The notes below the pieces were generated by a model, which did not search any database, was not told where the DNA came from, and worked only from the letters and a program-made list of their open reading frames with translations. A stretch of DNA of 64,000 nt, from the NCBI RefSeq assembly GCF_004798865.1, contig NW_025335661.1, positions 514,931 to 578,930 of the forward strand, in the 5' to 3' direction. The stretch is from Varanus komodoensis (Eukaryota; Chordata; Lepidosauria; Squamata; Varanidae). A program made the position numbers and the translations under genes. This document shows, piece by piece, positions 41,701-54,100 of the stretch. Each line of letters opens with the position of its first letter. The stretch's first letter is position 1.

Positions 41701-44700
41701 CATAGGAGTGACATCTAAAATGTGAGCAAAATTTCATTATTGTGGAACATACTAAGAAAGACACAAGATAGCCTATAGAAGTAAAATAAAATATTGTATA
41801 GCTTGTTACCTTTCATATGGAATTTTTTTCAACCCACTTTCTTTAACATAATCCACCAATTGTTTTTGTGTACGCCCACTGCAAAGCAAGAAATAACAAT
41901 GTTACCAAAAATCTCATGAAAAGTACACACAGTTCTGGGCTGTGAGCAAACAGTGTTTGTACTTTGAAGAACAACGTCTTAAATCTTTAATTTTAAAGGA
42001 ATTACTTGAAAAGCTTTTCTTGATTTCATTTTCTTGATGCAAAATGAATTGGGTCATATCATACCTGTATCTGAAAGATGAACCTCTACTGAAGAAGACT
42101 GGTTTTGACTTTGGTTTTGGCTGATCAAACAGCCTGAAGAAAGTATGATACTCAACACATATTTTCCAGAAATTCTTGCACTCATCTCTACTTCCCAAAA
42201 GAAACTCCAGTGTATCCTGGTATGAACCCTAGAATTGAAACAGAATGGGGTTCAAACATACCTTCCATGTAGCATATATAACCCCAATATTCAGTGCAGG
42301 TCTGTAAAATTTGTTCTACAGCACCCATTAACTCACTGGCTAGAGGGAACTGAGCATTTTAAAACAGGTTTTCTGAAAGGCAACTAATCCCCCACTCCTA
42401 TTTCTTCCTTAAAATATGAGAGCCTGTTTGGACCAGTATGAATTATTGCTGAACAAAAATGTTAGCATAATATTTACACAGAGAATGATTAATACATATA
42501 CTGAACACAGGTGATTGTGAAATAAATGGTATGACTCCATCTTTCAAGTACATTTGCAGCACTTACATACAAGCCACAATTATTTTTACTATAGGGTCCC
42601 AGGAAGCATTCTTACTGTCAACATTGACTGGGAATGGCTGTCCAAGCCCTACCTGAAAATGCCAGGGACTGAACCTTGGGGTTTCTACATATATAGCATG
42701 TGCTCTGTCATTTAGCTATAGCCCTTTCTCATACATAATTATATTAGACATTTGTGGCACAATTATAGCTGTTACGTGCGTGAGGGGGAACAAACACTCT
42801 TCCAATTTATAAAACATTTCTGCATTTGGTTGTCTAGAGGTTCTTCTTACTAGGTGGCCATTTACAAAGCTTGGCTTGCAACGAACATGACAAAACCTTT
42901 GAAATAAACTTTCATCTTATTCAGTGGTATAGGGTTAGGGTTATGGCAACCTATTTCTATTTTTATTATAGAAAATTTTTTTCTATATTTATTGTACTTT
43001 TTATTGTACTGTGGTCCTGTAAAATGCCCAGAGAGCTTTGACTGCTGGGTGGTACAGATGTTACAGAAATCAAACAAGGAAAGAAACAAATTTTTGAAGA
43101 AAGATCTAATATAAGTTCTAAAGGATGAAGTTATTAAAAAGCTAAGTACCAAAACTATGTAACACATTTAACATAAAGATAGAGTTGTGCCTGAAGAAGA
43201 AAATAACATTTCCCTGTATCTTCCTCTTATGGTAAGTTACCATCAGAATGGGAAGATACAAATACCCTAAAAACAGCACAAAATAAATATTAAAACACAA
43301 ATCTAACTTACTTTTCCCTATAATCAAGCTGACTGTTATGCTTATCTGATTCTGCATTTTTTTCTCATTCCAAATGTTCCCTTCTCATGTTGATTGTGTC
43401 CAATAATTTTATATTGTATAGATTAAATAGTATGGTATTTAATGACATGTTCTTTAACTAACATAAGCCAGTGTGGTGTAGCGGTTAAGAGTGTGGGACT
43501 GGAATTCAGGAGTTTCTGGTTTTAGTCCCCACTCAGCCATCAAGCTCACTGGATGACTTTCAGTCACTCACAGTATCTCAGCCCAACTACCTCACACAGA
43601 AGGAGAATTATGTAAGCTGCCCTGAGTTCCTTGGAAGGAAAAGAAACTGGAATAGAAAATTAATAACCAATACAATACAATCTGAACTAGACATCTCTTA
43701 TTAACATGAAAAACTGTAGAGTCTGGGGAATAACTAGTTCACATGCAGAAAACTACATTTCAGTGTAAAAATATGGAAGAACTGTTATGGAAGTACTTAC
43801 ATGAACCTCTGGGTGAAGTTTGATAAGGAATCTTTTTCTCTTAAAACTTATTTTTCGGATTTTGGACCAGTTGAAAGTATTAATTTTTGTATTACCCTAT
43901 ATTGAAGACAAAGCAAAAAGTTGAGGAAAAGTACGTAATATATGTGATCTGAATAAAGAACATATAAATATACTATCAATATAATAATACTATCAAAACT
44001 ATTCCTGTTCTTTGGATCAAAGTTGCAGACAAGTCTTGGTTAAGTCACTCAGGAACCCACCCAGCCCACTTCTGCCACAGCAACAGCACAGTCCAAAGGA
44101 AAACTCAGTCTACAGATACTGAACAACTAAATCAAAGATGGACAATGTGTAGCCAGGATATCCTCTATAATGCAGCAGAACCAATAGTAAAATTGCTCTA
44201 TGCTACTCTTTCAACTAAGTAACTTTGCTTTCAGAAGTACATTTCCCTGCTGCTGTTTCTTCTCTTCCCCCATATTCCTCTGGGTTTGGAGTTTCCACTT
44301 AGGCCTTCACCACTGAGTGTTACACTGATATCTTTCTCTGGGTTGGAAAGACTGCAGCAGCAAGGAATAGGTGTTGCCTTTCATTCAGGAGCAATTAGCA
44401 CGTGCCCTAGGGCAGGCATAGGGCTAAACTTGTATTTGGGATTTTAAAAAGGTCTTCTATCAGTGTAAATACAGTTTCTCGTATTAAATATTTCTTTCCT
44501 ACCTGGAATACCAGAACACCCATATGTGAAACAGCCAGGTTAATTTTTGTCCCTTCACGGTCAGATGCCAAATGAAATCTCATGCCATACATCTCCAATT
44601 TCCGGGCTATTTCAAGCACCTGAAAATCTGATTCGGCGGGAGTTTGGCCCCTAGAGCAATCAGAACAAACTGAAGCTGTTAACGGATTAGCAACATTAAA

Positions 44701-45049
44701 AAACTATGTTTTTAAAACTGATTTTTAAGTTTAAAAACTTACAGTCTAACAAGGTCAGTAAGTATATATCCATGAAAATAGACACTGAACCATGTAGTCA
44801 CACAGCACTTGACTGTGCTGGAGCAAAGGAAAAACTTGTTCAAAGTTGAGCACAAGGCAATCTATTTATTTTGAGGATCTATAGCCTGCCCTTCAATCAA
44901 ATAATTCTCAAGGCAACTTAAAAAAACCCTCTCACAACTCACACAGAAATACTATCAAAGAGCCCTTAATCTGGTTGGTGGACTGGACCAGAACATGCTG
45001 CCCCTCAGATCTGCAGTCCTAGGGCAAGTGTAACGGAAACTGAGTGTTG

Positions 45050-45119
<70 letters not shown>

Positions 45120-48100
45120 AGGGAGGGAGGGAGGGAGGGGGGGGGGACTCGCAGCAGCTGCTCCTTCTCTAACTGATGCATGGAACCAGGCTGGTCTCCC
45201 CATCATTGTCACATTCCCCTCCAGGAAGCAGAGGGTGAAAAACTTCCAGCAGCCCTTGTTCCCCTCACCAATGACAGGTGACAGGATATACTTTGTCCCT
45301 GCTTTTCGGTCTTTGAAGAATAAATTATAAAATGGAGAGGAGGACTACCATGTGAGCTTCTTTGGGTTCCTTGCAAAAAGGAACAAAGCCAAGGCATAAA
45401 TTCAATGGATTAACTGCAACAATGCTATTTTTAAATGAGAGAGAAATGCATTTCATTGCTGATTTTTTGTCAGAAATAACTAACAGTATTTTAAAAATCT
45501 GATTTAAATTCTAAAATCTGGTTTATTCAATTTTCTTTTAACCACCCAGAGACAAACTAGTACTTGATAGCTCCAGGGGCACCCTATTATACTGTATGAA
45601 TCTCAGTCTGGCCGTTCTACAGCCTCAAGGTCTACTTGTCAACTGAGAAAAATATTTTTATAGTCTAACCTACCCATCATTTGCAGTTAACTGATGCCAT
45701 GCTGAACACTGTTGTGCTTTGCTGACAGAATCATCCCACCTTAGTTCTAATCGTTCACATGCATCAGAATCCTTTGCAAGTTCCAAGAGCTATCAGCTAA
45801 CACCTCAGTGATAAGTTATTACCAAGTAAGTCCTGAGGTTGCACACAGTGCCTCCAAACTGTGGTTCTTCTTGGTACTGTGCCTGTCTGAACCACAGCTA
45901 CTATAGATCCTTATTGCCTTCCCAATGAGTCCAAGCTCCTAATAGGGTCTCCTGCTTTATTTTCAATCTTGCTCCATGATTAATTTAAAACTAGAATCAG
46001 ACACTTTCAAATTTCTTCCTGTAGCATGGAAAGAGGGGAAGAGAGAACACAATCTGGAAGCTCACACATAGAACACTGGGGTTACTCCATTATATTGGAA
46101 TACAGCAACAATATGGCTATTAATAGCAGTTTTCTAGGTAGCATACTTATTACAGGTAAAAATTGCCAAATTTTCTATTCTATTTTGATGACAAGAAGGA
46201 ATCACTGCCCAAAAACAAAGCAGTGCTTTCAATTAACAATTCTTGCATGTTCAGAAGATGCTTAATTTCTGAAGCAGAGAAAAACGGGAATTACATCAAG
46301 TGGCCTACTGTATGCAAACAACTGTTTATAAGTGTAAGGCAGTTTTGGAGTAATTATCATCAGGTGTTTTCAGTTGCCTAATCCTCACAGACTGGCTTGA
46401 AAACAATCTGGTCTAATTTTGTTATCTGCTAAGCAGATAAATCTGCTTAGCCATGCTACAATCCAATGGACTGCCAATTTACAGAATTTTCTGAAGGAGA
46501 AAAATATCCCTGCAATCGATTTCAATCCTATGTTCTTTAATGAGTTCTATTCCTGTACAGACATTAAAGGATATGCAGTATATATTGCAGTATAAAGCCA
46601 ATACTTAGGGTCAAAGTGGTGCAATGACCTCATTATCATGACATGATAATTCACTGTGGGTGGCTAGCTACTGTAGGTTATTGTGTCATTCAAACCCAGT
46701 CCACTTTTCACAAATGCTTCCGCAATTTCAGAAGCCCTCTGCCCACTATCAGTCCAAAACTCTGGCATGATTTGGCCTTCTCTGGGCTAGAAGAGGAAGA
46801 AACAGATGAGAGGAGAGAAAATGACAGAAGGGTGGCCCCGCTTTGGCATGTAGCTGCTGACATACACACAGAAAGGTTCACAACCCAGTCTTACTGAATG
46901 GGGATTGCTTATTGTGAGCAAACACCCAATAGCAATTGTGAAGTTGCAAGACAAATTTAAAATAGGCTTGAGATGAATCATAAATTTCCCATACTTAAAC
47001 AGGTATGAAGGGATTGGTTACTCAAAATGTGCAAGCTAATTTGGTTTCTTGTCAAAATATAGTGCATGCTCTGCTCCATGGCTTGCCCAGTTGTTCAAGA
47101 AGTTGTCCATTATTGTTTTCCCCATATTACCTGGAGTGATAAATATGTGGAAGCGCTAAAACTGAGATGTATTGTAGTCAACTTCTGTTAGAGACTGGTT
47201 CCATCAAGTAGTTCCATGACAGATCTTTCAAAATACATTCACAACAGAATGAATGAGGATGCAGACCAAACCACAGAGTACACCTGGTTGTTATATGGAT
47301 TATATAATCAAAAAGCGCACAGACACATTTACACATTGCGAAGGGAGAGAAGACCCATCGCATGGTATCTCTTTCAGTCAGTGTGATGGTTAATGTGTTA
47401 GACTAGGATCCAGGAAATTGGGATTCTAGTCCCCACTCAGCCACACAGCTTGGTGCATGACTTTGAGCTGCAGACTCTCACCCCAATCTACCTTGTTGTT
47501 GTGAGGATAAAATGGGACTACGCAAGCCACGCAGAGTTCTAAATGCAGTGTCTCCCTCCATGTGTTGCAGTAAGAAGCAGATTCTACGTGTTTGTTGAAA
47601 GGAGCAGGTTCTACATGTATAAGTTCCTCCATGATGTGGAACAGTGCTCTCATTAGCAGGAAAGCGTACACGGGGAAAGCAGCAACAACACGTGGGAGGC
47701 AATAACACAGGGCCAGCAGATGCAATCCTATATAGGTATGTTTGCATGGAGAAAAAGACATGAAAGGACTGGAGAGATGAAACATTTGATGCAAGGACAT
47801 TTTCTTGTATACGCATGTGCACACATGAATGCAGCAACCCTCACAGAGTTACTATTTCCCCTCCAGCTTCTGCTTGTCCCAAGTCTCCACCCTGGTCAGT
47901 CCATTTGTCAATCAGCCAGGCCTTACATTTGCCAGAACTTTTTTAGTTTTGTCTTCAAAATCCAGATGTAATATATATTGGACAACCTTCCCAAGCCTCA
48001 CATTTCTTCCCATTTTAAATGGATGCTGGAAAAAAGATTTTCTACTGATGAAAAAATCTTATTATGTCATTTTTGAGGGCAAAACATGATCAGAAGCATG

Positions 48101-51100
48101 GAAGTCCTAAAAGCAATATTTTAAAACCATGTGTCAACTAAGTGTTCTGAAATATGGCCAGATTACACCAATCATCCATTTATTCATGGCAAACTTAACG
48201 CGAAGACAGTCTTGTTTTTATGACCCATAACACACAAATTAGCCCAGTTTAACACCAGCAAGGAAAAAATCCTTCTATCATTCCTGCAAAGGCAATTTTG
48301 CAATAAAATAAGGCACCGTCTTGAATAATAGACACCAAACATTTTTTCTTACTTACATGTGTTTCCTGTGAAATTCAAGTATTTTGCCTTGTAGCCTTTC
48401 CTGATGAGGAAAGTATTGGTTGTTTTTAAGGTGCTCTCGGTCCCCTGATTCATCAAAATCCCCAATTTCCGCTGTGACACATAGACAAATTAAAAGAATA
48501 GTTATTACATATTGCAGTTATTTCCACAGACCTTGCAAAAAAAAATCCTTAAAATTATCATACATATCAAAATTATCTATTGACTTCCCCTATCAAAAAC
48601 TCACAGTGGCTTTTCTTAAGGGAAGGGACTATTTACAGTCTTGTGCAATAGATATTTTTCATAATTCAGAACCTTCTATCTGACAAATCTTCTCGTAGTT
48701 TCAGTTTACAAAGATAATCTATTTTCCAATGTCACTGGTTTATTCAATTTTCTGAATGGATGTCTTCCTACTACTTCGTGTTTTCTAACCGCTCAAGATT
48801 TGTAGATCTTCAAAGTATGTTCTAGTGAGCTATGCAAAATATGCAAAGTATGTTCTAGTGAGATATGCAAAATATAAACATATTGAAATATGTAATTTAC
48901 ATTAAGTGGTTGATATAATTGATATATTTGCATTAACCCCACAGAGGTGAACCAGATGCCTATGAAAAGTTCAAAATATCACTCAATTACTCCAGCATAT
49001 GGTACTGAGAATGACACGAATTTAGCCATCAGTCATCTCCAGACTCCATCATTTTATAGCTAAAGTTAGGGGTTTTTTTTTGCTCCAGTGTATATATCAC
49101 TGAGCACTTGTCTATATTAAACTGCATTTGCCATCATTCCTCCTACTTGGGAATATACATTTACAGCTCTTTGCTGCCCCTCTTTATTTCATTTATTTTA
49201 AATTATTTGATGCTATCAGCAAACTTGGTCATGCCACTGCTCAACCCTAACTCTAGATCATTTATTAACAAGTTTAAAAGCAGTGGCCCCAAAACAGGTA
49301 GTCATAAGACCGCACTGTTTACATCCCTCCATAGTGAGAAATGTCCATTCAAGTCCTACTCTTTTCTTTCTATGCTTTAATCAGTTGCCAATCTGTAAGA
49401 GGATCTCTCCTCTTAACCATGACTGTGAAGTCTGCTCAGGTGTCCTTGGTGAGGGACTTTGTTTAAAGCTTTTTTGAAAGTCCAAGAATGTCCAGTATTG
49501 CTAAACCACTTTAGAAAAATGACCACAATGCTGTTAAATTCAATACAAACAGCATTTATGCCCAATATGTGTAACACAACATGATTTAACTTTTTCTTAT
49601 AGAGAAACTTCCAAAATTTATTTATTAAGCACTTTTGCATACTGTTTTATAGCCACATGGCTCCCTAGATGATTTACATAATAAAAAACCAAGAACATAA
49701 AGCATCATAAGTAACACAACTGAACACAATTAATTAAAACCATGATATCAATAACAAATAACATAACATCAGAGCAGGAACACCAATTAATAGTTTAACA
49801 ACAGATTGGAATGATCTTAAATGTCACAATTAGGAATACTAAAATTTGCATTAAAATATAATTAAAATCAAATTCCAAGTAAAATCATCAACAAATAAAA
49901 TACTCCTTGAATAACAGTGCCTTAGTCTGGCGCCAGAATATGTATAAGAACAGCACTTGATGAATACCTCTGGGAAGTCAATTCCACAGGTGGGGTGCCA
50001 CAACTGAGAAGGCCCTGCCTTGGGTAGCCATCCTCCTAGCTTCCTTTAGAGATGGCTCCCATGTGAGGAGTTAATTAAAAACAAGATGAAGGAAAGAATA
50101 ATAAATAAATATTTTCAGCATGTATGGTGATTGTTTGATTATTAATACTAAAAATTTAAAGGAAATATATTTACTTATGTAAAGTTTAGTTGCTTTTTAG
50201 GACAATGGCAGCACAAAGCCACATAGAATCACGAGAAAATACAAGCAACAAAATTTAAAATTGCCACATGAACAAAGAAACATAGTGTGAATCAAAAGTC
50301 ACAGAGTGCCAGATCCGGTGAATAAGGACACATTGTAATGTTTTTATTTGACAGAAATTGCTGTACCAGAAGCAATGTGTGTTTTGAATTGATTCAGAAA
50401 GTGGTTAGAATGATGGGATAAGTGTGTTTGAAGTGAGGGGGGTATTCTGAGGGGGATTAATGGCAATGTGTCTTTTAGTGGTTTTTTCTTTTTTTAATTT
50501 AAGCATTCACCATATTTTTTGATCACGCCTTGTATATAACCAAAAACAAAACAAACAAAACAAAACAGCACTGAAAATGCATGAACATGCATGAACATGC
50601 ATGCACTAAAAACATGAGATGACTTGGGTGTACAACAGATGACGTTTACGCTGCAACTCATTTTTTCACTTCACTTGCAGTTCGGACATAGAAGCATTCA
50701 AACTTTGGAGCAATTTTATCTCGACTCCAGCATTCAACCTCTAGATCATTCAAAGTTAGATCTATGAGGCACCGCTGTATATAGAAAAGAACAAGCCTCA
50801 CAAGAATTGGCATACCTTCTGGAAAGGGAAGGTATGCCTCTTCAACAATCTAAGGTATTTGGAGAGTATTTATAAACATACAAACAGAGGTCACCTAACA
50901 CTAAACATTACATATAAAAAGCTTCTGACAAAGCCCCTTACCAAAAACTTAGCAGTGTATAATCATATAATAATCAAACACCAGGTTTGTGTTTGCTTGA
51001 CAAGGAACAAAAATATTTCTTATTATGTATTATTTATTAAATTTCTATATTGCCCAATAGCAGATTTCTGGGCAGTTTACAAAAATCTAATTACTTCTGC

Positions 51101-54100
51101 CATGAACCAAAAAACATTTCTGCATATGTTGTTACCAAATGAAGAGCCAGTGTGGTGTAGTGGTTAAGAGCATGGGACTGGGACTGGATCTGGGTTCTAG
51201 TCCCCGCTCAGCCATGGAGCCAACTGGGTGACTTTGGGCCAGTCACAGACCCTCAGCCCAACCTACCTCACAGGGCTGTTGTTGTGGGGATAAGATGGAG
51301 GAGGAGAATGATTTAAGCTGCCTTGAGCCCCTTGTAGGAAAAAGGCTGAATATAAATCGAAGGAAGCAGAAAAAAAAAAAAGCAAAGTGCCTAGTGCCTA
51401 ACATACATGTTATGGGCAACTAATGCACTAGCAGAAACAGAGGGCTGGGACCCAACTAACCACTCTGCCTACAGACAGAGATTCCACCCATGAAAGTAAT
51501 ATTCCAGAAATACAGTAGGTCTTCTGTGAGACAAGCTCTTCTTTTGAACTAACATAGTCAGTTATTCAATTTATACACTGACAGTAAATATGGATATTAA
51601 ATTGATATGCATGCACGCACTGACAAAACCGGAGAATGCTCTGAATCATGTGTAGTTAGACTGTGCCAATGTATTTTGCAGTATCTCTAAAGTACTGAAA
51701 TTTAATCAAATTACAATGAGCAACTTTAAATACTAACACTGCAGAAGGTGAGATATGAGAAGTGCAGCTGTGTTATCATTGCAGGTAAGCCGTTCCTCTG
51801 CTAGGTCTCTCTTGATTTGCAATGCAAACAGATACCTAAAAGGGAACAAATGTTAGTATCGTGTTCTGTTAAAGGAACTATGGTAAATTCTCCCCTCCTC
51901 ACCTTGGCTTTCCCTCTGTTTAAGCTTCCCTCCCCTCCACAGATGGCAAAGGGTCTTTCATGATCCCCATTTTGGCAACCATGAGAAGTTCCTCCAGGAG
52001 GACCCAATGATATCTTTAAAAATGCTTTGCACTCCTTAATTTTCCCAAATATTTGTGAAAAGTTACTGCTTTTTATTTCTTTTATTGCCACTCTTGCAAA
52101 ATTACAGCCTACTGCAGTTACATGGGAATGGCAGTGGAGACATATGGGAGTTCTTAGTGCTTATTTAAAAAATGTTTAAAGGCCAATAAAGGGAAAGGAG
52201 TGTGTGTGTGTGTGTGTGTGTGCACGCGCTTTTTTGCGAAAGCATTTAGTTAAGCACAAAGAACTCCATCTTTAACAATGCAGGTTTCCCCACTGACAGA
52301 TGAGGTCATCCGTCAAACTAGATTTAGTTTGTAAAGGGAGCCTTGCTTAGTATTGCGTGTTCTCAGCTCATCAGCATCCTGGAAACAAGTGCAAACTGGA
52401 TGGGATAAGGGGAAGATAAGAGGTTCCCCACAAAACACAGGTTTTTGCAGGGAAGGGGGTGTTTGAGGATCTACCCTATTTGTCTTATGTTCTCTAAAGT
52501 GAGTTTTAGAAGAGGCTACAAGGTTCCTTTTTGGGCAGGGACATAGAGAGCAGCAGGAGCATAGCCAGCTTGCTTTGTTTGACCCACAATAGGTTGTCAC
52601 TTCATCTGAATCCAGGCAACACATCCCACTGTGGATCCAGTCCAACTACAAGTGATCTACTTGGCAGGAGTGACAAAATTCCTTGCCATTCAAGCCCAGT
52701 GGCTAATGGTCTACATGGTTGCCAGCCACCCTCAATGGGACCTCTCCCCAATCCAGGCAGAGCTTCCACTGTGGATGCAGTGTCAAGTTTAGAGAAGGAG
52801 GGGGTAATATCTGGACCAGTTGAGAATATCAGTATTCTCAGAATCAGGATGATTCAGCTTAGCTTGGCCTTCTACTGTCTGGTGAACAGAAGAGGAGAAA
52901 GACTTCAGATTGATACAGCTAATCTCAGATAGGAGACTCAACCTTGGCAGAGACACCTACTAATCACTCAGGGATAGTCATCTGTACAGACAGCAAGAGA
53001 GGGGCTTGCTGTCTGTTGCCAGGGGTGTCTGTACCATACGAGTATGTCAGCAAGAGGGCAGGGCAGAAATGCTCAACTCAGTGTAGTTACAGGTTGAGGG
53101 GACAGTTTCCCTGCCTGCATCCAAGACTGAACAATATATAAACCAAGGAAGTTTCTCAGTGGCTTTGCAGGAGACAAAAGAATGCCAGCTGGAAAAGCTT
53201 CTAAGCATCTGTGAATTTATGGGCATTGATTGGCACAGCATCCAGGAATTCTGAGTTCAGGATTGATGGACTGTATATTTCAAGAGACACAAGGGGCTCC
53301 AAACCAACCTGGAATTGCAGACTGTGACTGCCTATGGCTCAGCTGAGGACTCAAAGAAGGAGTTATTCCAATAAACAGCTTCTAAGATACTTCCTGAGGT
53401 GTTTCCTAAATACTAGAACACAACACCCCAAAATGGTCAAGGAATACTTGAGGGTGGTTGTCAGAGGCTTCCCTGTTCCTTTCCTAGCTCTTTTGGGGTT
53501 GCCAGGGTATGAAGGAGCTCGAATCACTTCAACCTGTCAAAGTCAATCTGACAGCAAGCTAGAGTGATGCTAATTCCCCAGCTCCCTACATGCCTTATTA
53601 GGCAAGCTGTAATAGCAACACATTACAGCCCTTGGCTGTCCTACTCCACTGCCCCCACATTCCCTTTTGGGCATACTGTGAAACAGAGATCATTTTGGCT
53701 GGTTAGGCAGCCAACTCAATGAAGCAAACCCTGATCCCCCAGCTCATACTGGGGAGTGGAGACTACTTCAGGGAACTGGATAGCAGCTAGTCAAGAGAAG
53801 CGATCCCCACTTTCCATTGTTGCAAGTCCTTTTGAGCTTGCTGCAGCAGCAGCTAGTGGAGGCAGACCTTCTCCTCCCACAGTATCCCCTGAGATACCCA
53901 TAAAATGACATGGGGTAAAAAAAATGGGAGAAGGTAGGTAAGGACCCACAATGTAATGAACTTTCTGTCAGGCATACTGTGGGCCCTGGGGCATGGCTTA
54001 TGCTACTGTATGGTTTGTCTTGTTATGGTAATACTGTTCAGTGACAGCTATTTACTACGACCACATCACTTCACTGGTTATTCTAGGCATATAGGATTAC

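Noticed and set aside
23658-45146. CRISPR array or other spaced direct repeats
   Set aside because: The only regular repeats are microsatellites and dispersed retroelements; no array of equal repeats and unique spacers.
44955-45212. Frame with Ser-Leu and His-Thr runs
   Set aside because: Translation of the (GT)n(GA)n microsatellite.
51146-51225. Possible tRNA gene (box A and B-like text)
   Set aside because: It is the head of a Sauria-type SINE, followed by the SINE body and A tail; no cloverleaf-supported tRNA.
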